In this document: positions 47,748 through 56,965 of the stretch, in pieces
Numbering within the stretch: position 1 is the first letter of the stretch
How the letters are laid out: each line of letters opens with the position of its first letter
Source of the DNA: Fredinandcohnia onubensis
Lineage (GTDB): Bacteria; Bacillota; Bacilli; Bacillales; Bacillaceae_L
Length of the DNA stretch: 64,000 nt
Direction of reading: 5' to 3'
Assembly (NCBI RefSeq): GCF_002734285.1
Contig: NZ_NSEA01000001.1
Span: forward strand, 120,307 to 184,306
Notes under the pieces: generated by a model
The model's input: the letters and a program-made list of their open reading frames with translations, nothing else
Told to the model about the DNA's origin: nothing
The model's database searches: none
Translations under genes and position numbers: made by a program

Positions 47748-47770
47748 GACCAGAGATGGTCTCTTTTTTT
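47746..47770 (+). terminator. Terminator of the salvage locus
   Basis: GAGACCA pairs with TGGTCTC around GAGA, followed by seven T. Confidence 0.93.
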
Positions 47771-47844
47771 GTAGTGTGGGGGAGACGCTGTTCACCGCTA
47801 ATGTGAACAGTTTCTTCAAAAAGCCTAACTTGCTGTGCATCAGA

Positions 47845-47993
47845 GGGTTTGGAGTGTAGTCAGCCACCTAGAAACTTCCAAATGATGATACTCCAGCGGG
47901 TTTGGAGTGTAACCAACTACCTAGAACTTACCAATTGGTAATGCTCCAGCTGACTTGAGAGATACTTAATCTCCTAGAAAAGCAAAATGGTTA
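47845..47993. repeat. Tandem array of 53-bp units (array C)
   Basis: Two full 53-bp units (47845-47897 and 47898-47950) start GGGTTTGGAGTGTA and end CTCCAGC; a third, decayed unit follows. Each has TGGAGT near one end and ACTCCA or CTCCA near the other, so it can fold. The sequence differs from arrays A and B but the period is the same. Confidence 0.8.
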
Positions 47994-48137
47994 CTTTCTA
48001 AAAGTTTTTTACTATCTGTTTTTCCTTTTTTATACAAGGTATGTCATAACTTGCGCTTAAGCTGCTGGATATTGAAATAATTTCCAAAGGTCCCCTCATA
48101 TTCTCCTTTTATAACACATCTTTCTCCTAAATATATA

Positions 48138-48260
48138 CAAAAGTCCAGTCAAATCCCTCGTTTATGCTCTTGATTTACCATAATTTCCCAAAAGTACAAC
48201 CATACCCCTCATTTATACTTTAGGGATTTACCATAATCCCCCAAAAATACCCTTAAACCA
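48138..48260. repeat. Tandem array of 51-53 bp units (array D)
   Basis: Units begin CAAAAGT at 48138 and 48189, and CAAAAAT at 48242. They share CCCTC-TTTAT-CT and GATTTACCATAAT blocks. Periods are 51 and 53 bp. Confidence 0.75.
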
Positions 48261-48498
48261 GATCAATGTCCTCCAAAACTCAAAACCATACCGATAAAAT
48301 CTCACTCTTTGTATCACAAATCCAAAACTAACAAATAATATAATAATAATAAGAAAAAGTGTCCACTGGGTATAAACATTTGATGAATAATGTGGTAAAG
48401 TAGGAAGTATAAATGTTGATATAAAAGGGTTTATAAAAATTAAAATGTATTCCCTAGAAATACACTTGTGTTTTGTAAACATACAAAGGAGGATTCTA

Positions 48499-49686
48499 AT
48501 GTCGAAGGTGTTGGACTCATTTTTGCATGAAAATCTGGAGGACTTAAAGACGAAAGGTCTTTACAATGTAATCGACCCTCTACAAGGTGCAAACGGACCT
48601 ATTATTAAAATTAATGGAAAAGAGCTTATTAACTTATCTTCTAACAACTACTTAGGATTAGCGACTGATGAGCGTCTAAAAGAGGTTGCTAAGGAAGCAA
48701 TTGATACGTACGGAGTTGGGGCAGGTGCGGTTCGAACCATCAACGGGACACTTGATCTTCATATAAAACTAGAAGAAAAGCTTGCTGAGTTTAAACATAC
48801 AGAAGCAGCGATTTCATATCAATCTGGCTTTAACTGTAATATGGCAGCCATTTCAGCTGTGATGGATAAAAATGATGCGATTCTATCCGATGAGCTAAAC
48901 CATGCTTCCATTATTGATGGATGCCGTCTTTCAAAGGCGAAAATTATTCGTGTCAACCACTCTGACATGGATGATTTACGCAAGAAGGCAAAAGAAGCAA
49001 CTGAATCTGGTTTATATAACAAAGTCATGGTCATCACAGACGGGGTTTTCTCTATGGATGGTGACATTGCGAAACTACCTGAAATCGTACAAATTGCAGA
49101 AGAATTTGATCTCATTACATATGTAGATGATGCCCACGGTTCAGGTGTTTTAGGTAAAGGTGCTGGTACGGTGAAGCACTTTGGTCTTTCTGATAAAGTA
49201 GATTTCCAAATTGGAACTCTTTCAAAAGCGATTGGCGTTGTCGGTGGTTATGTAGCGGGTAAGAAGGCGTTAATTGACTGGCTAAAAGTTCGAAGCAGAC
49301 CATTCCTATTTTCAACTGCTGTCACGCCAGCGGATGTTACTGCTGCTACAAAAGCAATCGAAATTCTAATGAGCAGCACAGAACTCCACGACAAGCTATG
49401 GGATAATGCCAACTACTTCAAGCAACAGTTAAAAGAGCGTGGCTTTGATATTGGACACAGTGAAACTCCAATAACACCCGTGATTGTTGGGGAAGAAGTA
49501 AAAACCCAAGAGTTCAGTAAGAGATTAATTGAAGAAGGCGTCTATGCAAAATCCATTGTATTCCCAACTGTACCAAAAGGAACAGGAAGGGTCCGCAATA
49601 TGCCAACAGCGGCACATACAAAGGAAATGCTAGACGAAGCAGTTGCGATTTATGAAAAAGTAGGCAAGGAAATGAACATTATCTAA
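48499..49686 (+). CDS. kbl: 2-amino-3-ketobutyrate CoA ligase
   Basis: A PLP enzyme that splits 2-amino-3-oxobutyrate with CoA to glycine and acetyl-CoA. In 395 residues the alpha-oxoamine synthase fold is clear: [11 protein letters not shown], the YQSGFNCN motif, [11 protein letters not shown], and the PLP-lysine segment [18 protein letters not shown] lies 7 nt before ATG 48499; an upstream ATG would add 18 unrelated residues. With tdh 35 bp downstream it makes the threonine-to-glycine pathway. Confidence 0.96.
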   Translation: MSKVLDSFLHENLEDLKTKGLYNVIDPLQGANGPIIKINGKELINLSSNNYLGLATDERLKEVAKEAIDTYGVGAGAVRTINGTLDLHIKLEEKLAEFKHTEAAISYQSGFNCNMAAISAVMDKNDAILSDELNHASIIDGCRLSKAKIIRVNHSDMDDLRKKAKEATESGLYNKVMVITDGVFSMDGDIAKLPEIVQIAEEFDLITYVDDAHGSGVLGKGAGTVKHFGLSDKVDFQIGTLSKAIGVVGGYVAGKKALIDWLKVRSRPFLFSTAVTPADVTAATKAIEILMSSTELHDKLWDNANYFKQQLKERGFDIGHSETPITPVIVGEEVKTQEFSKRLIEEGVYAKSIVFPTVPKGTGRVRNMPTAAHTKEMLDEAVAIYEKVGKEMNII

Positions 49687-49721
49687 AAGCTGATCAGACG
49701 ATCATCTTGGGGGAATGAATA

Positions 49722-50681
49722 ATGGAGAAAATTATAATTACCGGAGCATTGGGCCAAATCGGTTCAGAGCTTGTTACCAAACTGCGTAAGGTTTATGGTG
49801 CTCAAAATGTTGTTGCGACAGATATTCGAAAAACGGATTGCGAAGTTGTTCACTCAGGTCCGTTTGAGATTTTAGATGTAACAGACGGAAAAGCAATGTA
49901 CGATATTACGAAAAAATACGATGCAGACACATTGATTCATTTGGCAGCATTGCTATCTGCAACTGCAGAAGCAAAGCCACTTTTAGCTTGGAACTTAAAT
50001 ATGGGTGGGCTTGTCAATGCATTAGAGGTTGCTCGTGAATTGCGTTGTCAGTTTTTCACACCGAGCTCAATTGGGGCATTTGGTCCGTCCACACCAAAGG
50101 ATGGAACCCCACAGGACACCATTCAGCGCCCTACTACAATGTATGGTGTGAACAAGGTTTCTGGCGAATTACTTTGTGATTATTACAATCATAAATTTGG
50201 TGTTGATACAAGAGGACTACGTTTCCCAGGGCTTATTTCGTACGTGACACCACCTGGTGGTGGGACAACAGATTATGCAGTTGAAATTTATTATGAAGCT
50301 CTGAAAAATAAAAGCTATACATCGTATATTGATAAAGGGACGTTTATGGATATGATGTATATGCCAGATGCGCTTCAAGCCATTGTAGACTTAATGGAGG
50401 CAGAGGAGTGCAAGTTAAAACACCGAAATGCTTTCAATGTGACGGCGATGAGCTTTGCGCCTGAAGAAATTGCAGCAGTTATCAAAAAGTATATTCCAGA
50501 GTTTGCGATGAGTTATGATGTTGACCCAGTCCGCCAAGCGATCGCTGAAAGCTGGCCAAATTCAATTGATGCAACTGCAGCAAAAGAAGAATGGGGCTTT
50601 AAAGCACAATATGATCTCGAATCAATGACAAAAGATATGCTAGAAAAATTGAGTGTCAAGCTAGTGAAAAATGCTGGATAA
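49722..50681 (+). CDS. tdh: L-threonine 3-dehydrogenase, SDR type
   Basis: Oxidises threonine to 2-amino-3-oxobutyrate with NAD. The 319-residue protein is an extended SDR with [10 protein letters not shown] (NAD site, about 8-17), [11 protein letters not shown], and the catalytic YGVNK (Tyr/Lys). It is the epimerase-like, zinc-free TDH type, not the medium-chain type of E. coli. It is in one operon with kbl. Confidence 0.93.
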   Translation: MEKIIITGALGQIGSELVTKLRKVYGAQNVVATDIRKTDCEVVHSGPFEILDVTDGKAMYDITKKYDADTLIHLAALLSATAEAKPLLAWNLNMGGLVNALEVARELRCQFFTPSSIGAFGPSTPKDGTPQDTIQRPTTMYGVNKVSGELLCDYYNHKFGVDTRGLRFPGLISYVTPPGGGTTDYAVEIYYEALKNKSYTSYIDKGTFMDMMYMPDALQAIVDLMEAEECKLKHRNAFNVTAMSFAPEEIAAVIKKYIPEFAMSYDVDPVRQAIAESWPNSIDATAAKEEWGFKAQYDLESMTKDMLEKLSVKLVKNAG

Positions 50682-50690
50682 ATAACATGA

Positions 50691-50725
50691 GGAGTATGAA
50701 TCTTACGGATTCATACTCCTTTTTA
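50691..50725. terminator. Terminator of kbl-tdh, probably bidirectional
   Basis: GGAGTATGAATC (50691-50702) and GATTCATACTCC (50708-50719) form a perfect stem, followed by TTTTT. It may also end the small convergent gene. Confidence 0.92.
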
Positions 50726-50731
50726 TTCATC

Positions 50732-50926
50732 TTAGACGCCCATTTTTCTGCGAGTATTACTCGGTTTTTTTGTTTGCTGGCTTTTCATTTTTTTTGTTGA
50801 AAGGTCGCCATTCATTTTTCCTTGTGAATTAGAAGACTGGGCTTTTTTGTTTTCAAGCTGTTGCTTCATAGCCTCTTGCAGGCTAATCTTCTTTTTTGGT
50901 GCTTCGGGTTGATTGTTCTCGGTCAT
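50732..50926 (-). CDS. Small basic hydrophilic protein, unknown function
   Basis: A 64-residue protein, rich in Lys, Gln, Ser and Asn, with no hydrophobic segment. It starts MTENNQPEAPKKKISLQEAM and ends KPSNTRRKMGV. A strong TAAGGAGGAA lies 8 nt before the ATG, which supports it as a real gene. It may be largely disordered. I do not recognise the family with certainty. Confidence 0.75.
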   Translation of the reverse strand: MTENNQPEAPKKKISLQEAMKQQLENKKAQSSNSQGKMNGDLSTKKMKSQQTKKPSNTRRKMGV

Positions 50927-51036
50927 AGAAAATTCCTCCTTAATGGATACGATAGTCAGTCTAGTATAATCTATTTTGATTCAAATGGGAAAGGTCCATT
51001 ATAGTGAAAACGATAATAGGGTAGCTGAAAAGAAGA

Positions 51037-51058
51037 AAAACCACTAAACAGTGGTTTA
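51037..51058 (-). terminator. Terminator of the 48-residue gene
   Basis: On the minus strand AAACCACT and AGTGGTTT pair around GTTT, followed by TTTC. Confidence 0.85.
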
Positions 51059-51205
51059 TTAGTCCCGCATTGCTCCTGCTTCTCTAGAGGTCATGGCACC
51101 CTGACCTTGGCTTACATCCTTTGCAATTTCTTGTTTTACTTTTTGTGGATCTGTTCCTGCGACATCTGTTTGCATCGTATTCTGTTTAGGTTGTTTTTGT
51201 GGCAT
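51059..51205 (-). CDS. Short SASP-like protein of 48 residues
   Basis: This reading frame starts at ATG 51205 with GGAGGAA 8 nt upstream, and ends in TAATAA just before a terminator. Its second half, with DPQKVKQEIAKDV and AMTSREAGAMRD, resembles the first part of alpha/beta-type spore proteins (compare DSVKYEVAKEL and NLTSKQAGKVGG in the SASP at 62329-62607). It lacks the C-terminal helix of true SASPs. DNA binding or spore localisation is inferred only. Confidence 0.72.
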   Translation of the reverse strand: MPQKQPKQNTMQTDVAGTDPQKVKQEIAKDVSQGQGAMTSREAGAMRD

Positions 51206-51287
51206 AGTGATTCCTCCTGCATTTTTATTCTACAACCATAGTATTAGCAATACGTCTCGTTACATCCAGACTTTCATTTTTAAGACT

Positions 51288-51320
51288 AAAAAGTACTAGG
51301 AAAAAAATCCCTAGCACTTC
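51288..51320 (-). terminator. Terminator of yhgE
   Basis: AAGTGCTAGG and CCTAGTACTT pair on the minus strand, followed by TTTTT. Confidence 0.88.
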
Positions 51321-51329
51321 TCAAATATC

Positions 51330-53558
51330 TTAATTCATTTCAACCTGTACATTTTGCTTTTTCAATTTCACTGCAAAATACCCAATCGTAATCGCTATGA
51401 AAGCTACCATATAGGTTAAAAGAATGAAGTTGTTATGCCACATATAACCGAAGTCACCACTTGAAATGACAGCTTTAAATGACTGTACGGAATATGTCAT
51501 TGGTAAGAGTGCGTTAATTGGCTGTAAGGCATTTGGAATTAGTTCAAGTGGGAACGTTCCAGCACTCGTTGTTAATTGTAAAATTAAGACGATGATCGCA
51601 ATGAAACGACCAGGGTCCCCCATTATAGTCACAAGCATTTGGATTAACGTTAAGAAAGTAAAGCTTGTGATTAAAGATGTGACAAAGAATAATGGAATAC
51701 TTGCGACTTCAATTTTTAGACCTTCTAATAGGATGATGTCGACAAGAGCTGCCTGGAACACACCGACGATGGCTAATACACCAAATTTGCTAAAGAACCA
51801 GCGGAATGCATTAGTTGGTTGTACAACAGGTTCTTTAAGTTTAAATACAATTGACATTAGTAATGCACCAACAAATAGACCAAGTGAGATAAAATAGGGT
51901 GCAAATCCTGTTCCATAGTTAGGAACGGTGTTCATTTCTTGCTTTTTAACGGTGACAGGTTCGCCCATCATGTCGTAGGTTTCGTTAGAAGCTTCCACAG
52001 AATTTGCTTGTTCGGCACCTTCCGCAAGTTTCTCAGCAAGTTCATTCGAACCCTCAGCAAGTTGAACAGTACCCTCTTCTAACTCTTTAGACCCATCGGC
52101 AAGCTGTCCTGCACCATTTTGTATTTGACCGGCACCATCTGTTAATTGGTTCATCCCATTAGTTAAATCGTGAGCGCCGTTATTAAGTTCTACAGAACCG
52201 TTGTATAATTGGCTAATTCCCTGTTGTAAACTTATCTGACCTTCGTTAATCTGTTGAAGCCCAGCTAATAATTGGTTAAAGGTAGGACTCGTTTGAGATA
52301 TAAGTTCTTCCTCTAAACCAGTTGTTGCGGCACCAAACTGTTGATGTAGCCCAGTTTTAAATTGGGTGAATCCTTGGTTAAGTCCATTTTCAACGCCTGC
52401 TGATATTCCTGGTTCGAGATTTTGTTTCAATTGCTGTTCTAATTGTTGTTGTAACTGTTCTTTCGTTGGCTGTTTTTGAGCCATTTGCGCAATAAAAGCA
52501 GAAGCATGCGTTTCGTCCATTATTTGGTTTTCAATTAAGGTCGTTTTAAGCTGCTCCATTTGTTGTGTTTGAGATGCGAGCATTTGGTCTGCTAATTGTT
52601 CAGAAAGATTGGCTGCAATCCCATTTGTTAGTTGAGTTGATAGTCCAGTGCTAAGTTTCTTCTCAAGTTCATCTAAACCTTCATCAACTTTGCTCACATT
52701 ACTATTAAGCTGCGTCGTTACTTCCTCTGCAATTTGCTTTGGCAGTTCTTCCTTCATGAGGGCAACCCCATCTTGGATTTGATTTGTCCCATTTACTAAA
52801 GAAGGAATTTTTTCATTCACTTCGTTAAGACCTGCTTTTACTTGGTTTGTTCCAGAAGCAAGACTAGTTGCTCCGGATTCTGCTTTTTTAACTCCATTTG
52901 TAAATTCAATTGATTTTGACGCTAGAGTAGCTAGGTTTTCCTCTAGTGTTTTTGATCCGTCATTTACTTTTGCTACACCTTCCGCAAGCTGTTCAGATCC
53001 TTCACTTGCTTGGGTTAAACCGTCTGCTAGGTTTTGAACCTTGCCAAACATGGTTTCAGCGTAGGTGGTTGTAACATTCTTTGATACTTCTGCCTTTATT
53101 TTTTCAAGTGCGGTTTCTCCAATTTGAGAAGACAGAAAGTTTGTGCTTTCATTTGGCACATATTTAAGTTCCAATTTTCGTGGTTGACGATCTAATAAAG
53201 AAGTAGCGTTTTTTGAAAAATCTTCAGGAATTTCAACTACTATATAATAATCCCTGTTTTCAAGCCCTTTGTAACCTTCTTCCATTGAGACAATGTGAAA
53301 ATCGAAAGTGTCGTTTTTGGAAAGCTTATCCGTTAACTCATTTCCTAGCTGTAACTGGTCGCCTTCAAATTCGGCTCCAGTATCCTCATTTACAATAGCG
53401 ACTGGTAAATTTTCCATCTGGTCGTATGGATCCCAAAATGCCCAGAGAAACATGCCTGCATAAAGAACAGGAACAAAAGCTACCGCTAAAATTGGAATGA
53501 GAACCTTTCGATTTGAAAGGATATGTTTTAATTCAGCAATAAAGGATGATCCCTTCAT
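51330..53558 (-). CDS. yhgE: YhgE/Pip-domain membrane protein
   Basis: A 742-residue protein with one N-terminal helix (about 20-42), a large external region (about 45-555) and about five C-terminal helices with ABC-2-type permease character. The external part has Gln/Leu-rich coiled segments and a run of seven-residue repeats of the form L-x-x-G (about 440-530). This is the layout of B. subtilis YhgE, phage-infection protein Pip and ESX-linked YueB. Function is not settled. It is preceded by its TetR regulator, and a TGACC-N13-GGTCA operator lies between them. Confidence 0.88.
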   Translation of the reverse strand: MKGSSFIAELKHILSNRKVLIPILAVAFVPVLYAGMFLWAFWDPYDQMENLPVAIVNEDTGAEFEGDQLQLGNELTDKLSKNDTFDFHIVSMEEGYKGLENRDYYIVVEIPEDFSKNATSLLDRQPRKLELKYVPNESTNFLSSQIGETALEKIKAEVSKNVTTTYAETMFGKVQNLADGLTQASEGSEQLAEGVAKVNDGSKTLEENLATLASKSIEFTNGVKKAESGATSLASGTNQVKAGLNEVNEKIPSLVNGTNQIQDGVALMKEELPKQIAEEVTTQLNSNVSKVDEGLDELEKKLSTGLSTQLTNGIAANLSEQLADQMLASQTQQMEQLKTTLIENQIMDETHASAFIAQMAQKQPTKEQLQQQLEQQLKQNLEPGISAGVENGLNQGFTQFKTGLHQQFGAATTGLEEELISQTSPTFNQLLAGLQQINEGQISLQQGISQLYNGSVELNNGAHDLTNGMNQLTDGAGQIQNGAGQLADGSKELEEGTVQLAEGSNELAEKLAEGAEQANSVEASNETYDMMGEPVTVKKQEMNTVPNYGTGFAPYFISLGLFVGALLMSIVFKLKEPVVQPTNAFRWFFSKFGVLAIVGVFQAALVDIILLEGLKIEVASIPLFFVTSLITSFTFLTLIQMLVTIMGDPGRFIAIIVLILQLTTSAGTFPLELIPNALQPINALLPMTYSVQSFKAVISSGDFGYMWHNNFILLTYMVAFIAITIGYFAVKLKKQNVQVEMN

Positions 53559-53588
53559 ATAAAAACCTCCTAATAAAAATATAAAAAT

Positions 53589-53613
53589 ATGACCGTTTTA
53601 TTCAAATGGTCAT
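53589..53613. promoter_or_regulatory. TetR operator before yhgE
   Basis: ATGACC (53589-53594) and GGTCAT (53608-53613) are inverted halves separated by 13 bp, 31 bp upstream of the yhgE start. The same half-sites and spacing recur before the TetR gene (54260-54282). Confidence 0.75.
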
Positions 53614-53660
53614 TTTCTGCCAAATAAGATGGGTACTCAACTTGAGGACCCATGGCATGA

Positions 53661-54233
53661 CTATTTTTCTAACCCTTTAAAGAAATACAGCTGAAATAAA
53701 TTTGAAATTTCTTTTTTTTTAAGTGGTTCGTGGTTTCGTTCCCAATCAAAGATTAAGGAAACATAAAGCTTTAACATGACAAAAGCTGTGATCTCTGGGT
53801 TACAGGGCTTAATCTCATCGCGGTCGATTGCTTCTTGAATCATGTCTTTCATATAGTTGATAATTGCCTGTTCAACACGCTGTACAACCTCAACAACTGC
53901 CTGTGTTCCGATATCTCTTTCTTCTTGAAAAAGCTTAATCGTTAGCTGGTGGGACTTACGGAATTCTAGTAATCGAAAAAGGATCCGGTGTGCATTTTCA
54001 TAAAAAGTACTTTTTTCATCCATTGCTTCTTCGGCTACCATTTTCATATCCCGAATGAGAGTACTGATGATCTCGTCGAATAACTCCTCTTTGTTTTTGA
54101 AAAAGGTATAAATTGTACCTTTACCAACGCTCGCGAGCTTCGCAACCTGGTCCATTGTTGTGGCCTTGTATCCGAATAAAGAGAACGATTTAGTCGCAGC
54201 TTCAATTATTAACTGTTTTCTATCAATCGCCAC
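53661..54233 (-). CDS. TetR-family regulator (YhgD-like)
   Basis: A 190-residue TetR protein with an N-terminal HTH (TTMDQVAKLASVGKGTIYTFFKNKEELF, about 25-52) and a variable helical ligand domain. It is encoded just upstream of yhgE like B. subtilis yhgD. The start is GTG with AGGTGA upstream. The shared operator in front of both genes indicates autoregulation and control of yhgE. The ligand is unknown. Confidence 0.87.
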   Translation of the reverse strand: MAIDRKQLIIEAATKSFSLFGYKATTMDQVAKLASVGKGTIYTFFKNKEELFDEIISTLIRDMKMVAEEAMDEKSTFYENAHRILFRLLEFRKSHQLTIKLFQEERDIGTQAVVEVVQRVEQAIINYMKDMIQEAIDRDEIKPCNPEITAFVMLKLYVSLIFDWERNHEPLKKKEISNLFQLYFFKGLEK

Positions 54234-54653
54234 CTTTGATCACCTCACTTTAGGTGGATTGACCAAATGAGAAATATGGTCATTTAATTCACAGTGAGAA
54301 ATATATCACACCAAACGCTACATTGCAAGTCCCGTTCGTTTTTTGCTGTATAATAGTGAGTTTTAACGATTTCATGAAAACGTAAACTTTTTTGTTGTAA
54401 TTATTTTTTGCCCGTGCTAATATAAATCTTGTAAAAGGAATGCAACCGTTTGCGCAACAAATTGCGCATAGCAGTGAAATCAATAGAACACAGTAATATC
54501 AATGGTATATATTTTTTAAACGCAATGAAAGCGTTTAATTAACAGAATGGAAAAATGACTAATTTCTACAAAAAAGTCCAAATTTATGCAATCGGTTTCC
54601 TAAACCTGTGCAACGGTTCCTTCCTTTCAAAAATGTAAACTGGGGGTTTTATC
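54234..54653. promoter_or_regulatory. Control region of the alpha-glucoside operon
   Basis: No gene is seen in these 420 bases. A promoter TTGTAA (54395-54400), 17 bp, TAATAT (54418-54423) faces the operon. LacI-type sites follow: GCAACCGTTTGC (54442-54453), the palindrome TGCGCAACAAATTGCGCA (54451-54468), TTAAACGC-N7-GCGTTTAA (54516-54538, including cre-like TGAAAGCGTTT), GCAATCGGTTTCC (54588-54600) and GCAACGGTTCC (54610-54620). A cre-like TGAAAACGTAAACT (54375-54388) lies upstream of the -35. Confidence 0.75.
54260..54282. promoter_or_regulatory. TetR operator before the TetR gene
   Basis: TGACC (54260-54264) and GGTCA (54278-54282) flank a 13-bp spacer, 27 bp upstream of the GTG start. 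Confidence 0.75.
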
Positions 54654-55964
54654 ATGAAAGCAAAGAAACTTTTTCCTGCAGTAATGGCACTCTTATTCTT
54701 ATTAAGTGTGGCTCTTGTAGGATGTTCTTCTTCGGATGATGGAGAAAGCTCAAGTGGAACTAAAGGCGATTCAAAAACAACAACAGTAGATATCTTCCAA
54801 TTCAAAGTGGAATTTAAAGATCAATTTGAAGCTGTTGCAAAGCAATATGAAGAGTCACACGATGGTGTTAAAATCAACATCACAACTGTTGGTGGTGGAG
54901 AAGATTACGGTGCAGCACTTCGTTCAAAATTTGCTTCAGGTGAAGAGCCAACAATTTATAACATTGGTGGACCTCAAGATGTTGCAGACTGGGTAGATAG
55001 CTTAGCAGACCTTTCTGATACAGCAGCAGCTGGAGTTGCATTAGAAGGAACTCTTGAAGGCGTTACACAAGATGACAAAGTGTTAGGACTACCTTTTAAC
55101 CAAGAAGGATATGGCTTAATTTACAATACAGCAGTATTTGAAAAAGCTGGAATCAATCCAGATGAAATTACAACTTTCGCTGCTTTAGAAGAAGCGGTAA
55201 AAACATTAGACAGCAAGAAAGATGAATTAGGTTTAGATGCTGTGTTCGCTCTACCAGGTAAAGAAAAATGGGTAACGGGCTTACACTTATCAAATGCCTT
55301 CCTATCCCCTGAATTTGAAGGGAATGTATTAGGAACATTCGATTCTGCAACAGTAGATTTTAAATATGGTGATGCATTTAAGAAAGTTCTAGATTTACAA
55401 AATGAGTATTCTGTTCAACCAACAGTAAGTTTAGACTATGCAATGCAAGTAGAAGAGTTATTCTCTACTGGCCGAGTGGCAATAATTCAACAAGGTAACT
55501 GGGTATATGGTTCAATCGCAGGTATAGATGAAGAGCTTGCAAACAATGGAGTAAGCATTCTACCAATTCCTGTTGAAGGCTATAAAGAAGATTCAATCCC
55601 AGTTGGAATTCCAATGTACTGGGCAGTTAATAGCAATAAAGATGAGGCAGAAATAAAAGCTGCAAAAGACTTCTTAGACTGGTTATATACTTCTGAAGAA
55701 GGAAAAACAGCTGTGTTAGAAGACTTTAAATTTATCCCTGCATATGAAGGATTTGACGCTTCAAAAGTTTCTGATCCACTAGGGAAATCAGTGTATGAGT
55801 ACGCAACAGAAGGTAAAACAATTCCTTGGGTATTCATGGGCTACCCAACTGGTTGGGGCGAGCAACAGCTTGGTGTTAATATTCAAAAATACATCAGCGA
55901 TGAAATGAGCTGGGAAGATCTTGTGAAGGAATCTCAAAAGGCTTGGGAAGACACAAGAAAATAA
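54654..55964 (+). CDS. Alpha-glucoside ABC importer, substrate-binding lipoprotein
   Basis: A CUT1 family 1 binding protein of 436 residues. Its lipoprotein signal ends in the lipobox ALVGC (cysteine about residue 24), followed by a Ser/Asp/Gly-rich tether. It is the first gene of an operon with two permeases, a LacI regulator and two GH13 glucosidases, so the ligand is probably maltodextrin or an isomalto-oligosaccharide. A hairpin after the gene separates it from the permeases. Confidence 0.9.
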   Translation: MKAKKLFPAVMALLFLLSVALVGCSSSDDGESSSGTKGDSKTTTVDIFQFKVEFKDQFEAVAKQYEESHDGVKINITTVGGGEDYGAALRSKFASGEEPTIYNIGGPQDVADWVDSLADLSDTAAAGVALEGTLEGVTQDDKVLGLPFNQEGYGLIYNTAVFEKAGINPDEITTFAALEEAVKTLDSKKDELGLDAVFALPGKEKWVTGLHLSNAFLSPEFEGNVLGTFDSATVDFKYGDAFKKVLDLQNEYSVQPTVSLDYAMQVEELFSTGRVAIIQQGNWVYGSIAGIDEELANNGVSILPIPVEGYKEDSIPVGIPMYWAVNSNKDEAEIKAAKDFLDWLYTSEEGKTAVLEDFKFIPAYEGFDASKVSDPLGKSVYEYATEGKTIPWVFMGYPTGWGEQQLGVNIQKYISDEMSWEDLVKESQKAWEDTRK

Positions 55965-55981
55965 TCGATTGACCTTACAAT

Positions 55982-56052
55982 AGAAAACAAGGCAGCGTAT
56001 GGTTGCTTTGTTTTCTCCTTTTATACAAAAATGAACGGGAGCTCGAGCTCCC
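55982..56052 (+). other. Two hairpins between binding-protein and permease genes
   Basis: AGAAAACAAGGCA pairs with TTGCTTTGTTTTCT (55982-56016, a few mismatches) and is followed by a T-rich tract, so it may act as a partial terminator. GGGAGCTCGAGCTCCC (56037-56052) is a perfect 16-bp palindrome. Confidence 0.6.
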
Positions 56053-56104
56053 CCAAATATGATTGAAATGTTTTTCGAATTTCGATCAATTGGAGGAATT
56101 TACT

Positions 56105-56965
56105 ATGCGAAACCGGAATCTTTGGTATTGGTTATTTTTAGCCCCAACGCTTGTTGCACTTGGAGTTGTCATAATCGTGCCATTAATTTTTGGAACCTAT
56201 TACTCTTTTACAGACTGGAACGGAATTAAGATCACCGAGTTTGTTGGACTTGAGAACTATCAAAAGCTACTTGAGGATAAAGAATTCATGAACTCCCTAT
56301 GGTTTACTGTGAAATTCTCAGTCGTGTCGATTTTCCTCATTAACTTTTTTGGACTATCATTGGCATTGCTTGTTACGCAAAAGCTTAAAACAAACAATAT
56401 TTTACGTACAATCTTTTTCATGCCGAACTTAATTGGAGGGCTCATCCTCGGGTTCATTTGGCAATTTATTTTCATGAAGGTATTTGCGAGTATTGGAGAT
56501 TTAACGGGGATTGCAGCTTTTAAAGGCTGGTTATCGACAGATACAACTGGTTTTTGGGCATTGGTTATTCTCATGAGTTGGCAAATGGCTGGATATATCA
56601 TGATTATTTATATTTCCTATCTAGAAAGTGTTCCGCAGGAGTTATTAGAAGCGGCGGAAATTGATGGAGCAAGCAGCTTCCAGCGTTTTAAAAATGTGAC
56701 ATTCCCACTTGTCGCACCGGCATTTACAGTAAGTTTGTTTTTGACTCTATCTAATACGTTTAAGCTATATGACCAAAACCTAAGTTTAACAGGTGGCGGC
56801 CCTTATAATTCAACACAAATGGTAGCAATGGAAATTTTCAAAACCGCATTCTCAGAAAACAATTATGCCTATGGACAGGCAAAAGCGATTATTTTCTTCC
56901 TAATTGTGGCGGCTATATCCTTAACGCAGGTATACATCAATAAGAAACGGGAGGTCGAGATGTAA
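56105..56965 (+). CDS. Alpha-glucoside ABC importer, MalF-type permease
   Basis: A 286-residue CUT1 permease with about six membrane helices and the EAA-loop segment EAAEIDGASSFQRFKNVTFP. ATG 56105 with TTGGAGGAA 8 nt upstream is preferred over an ATG 14 codons earlier. It overlaps the next permease gene by one base (TAATG). Confidence 0.92.
   Translation: MRNRNLWYWLFLAPTLVALGVVIIVPLIFGTYYSFTDWNGIKITEFVGLENYQKLLEDKEFMNSLWFTVKFSVVSIFLINFFGLSLALLVTQKLKTNNILRTIFFMPNLIGGLILGFIWQFIFMKVFASIGDLTGIAAFKGWLSTDTTGFWALVILMSWQMAGYIMIIYISYLESVPQELLEAAEIDGASSFQRFKNVTFPLVAPAFTVSLFLTLSNTFKLYDQNLSLTGGGPYNSTQMVAMEIFKTAFSENNYAYGQAKAIIFFLIVAAISLTQVYINKKREVEM

Larger units (their letters stand above)
47771..48498. 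other. Gene-free region with two tandem-repeat arrays before kbl
   Basis: No gene is supported in these about 730 bases. It holds an 8-bp inverted repeat CTGTTCAC/GTGAACAG (47788-47810), array C (47845-47993), array D (48138-48260), and an AT-rich stretch (48260-48490) that must carry the kbl promoter. I could not fix a clear -35/-10 pair. Confidence 0.7.

Noticed and set aside
51466..51897. 143-residue open frame opposite yhgE
   Set aside because: It is antisense to the membrane helices of YhgE, whose frame is convincing; long antisense frames are common there.
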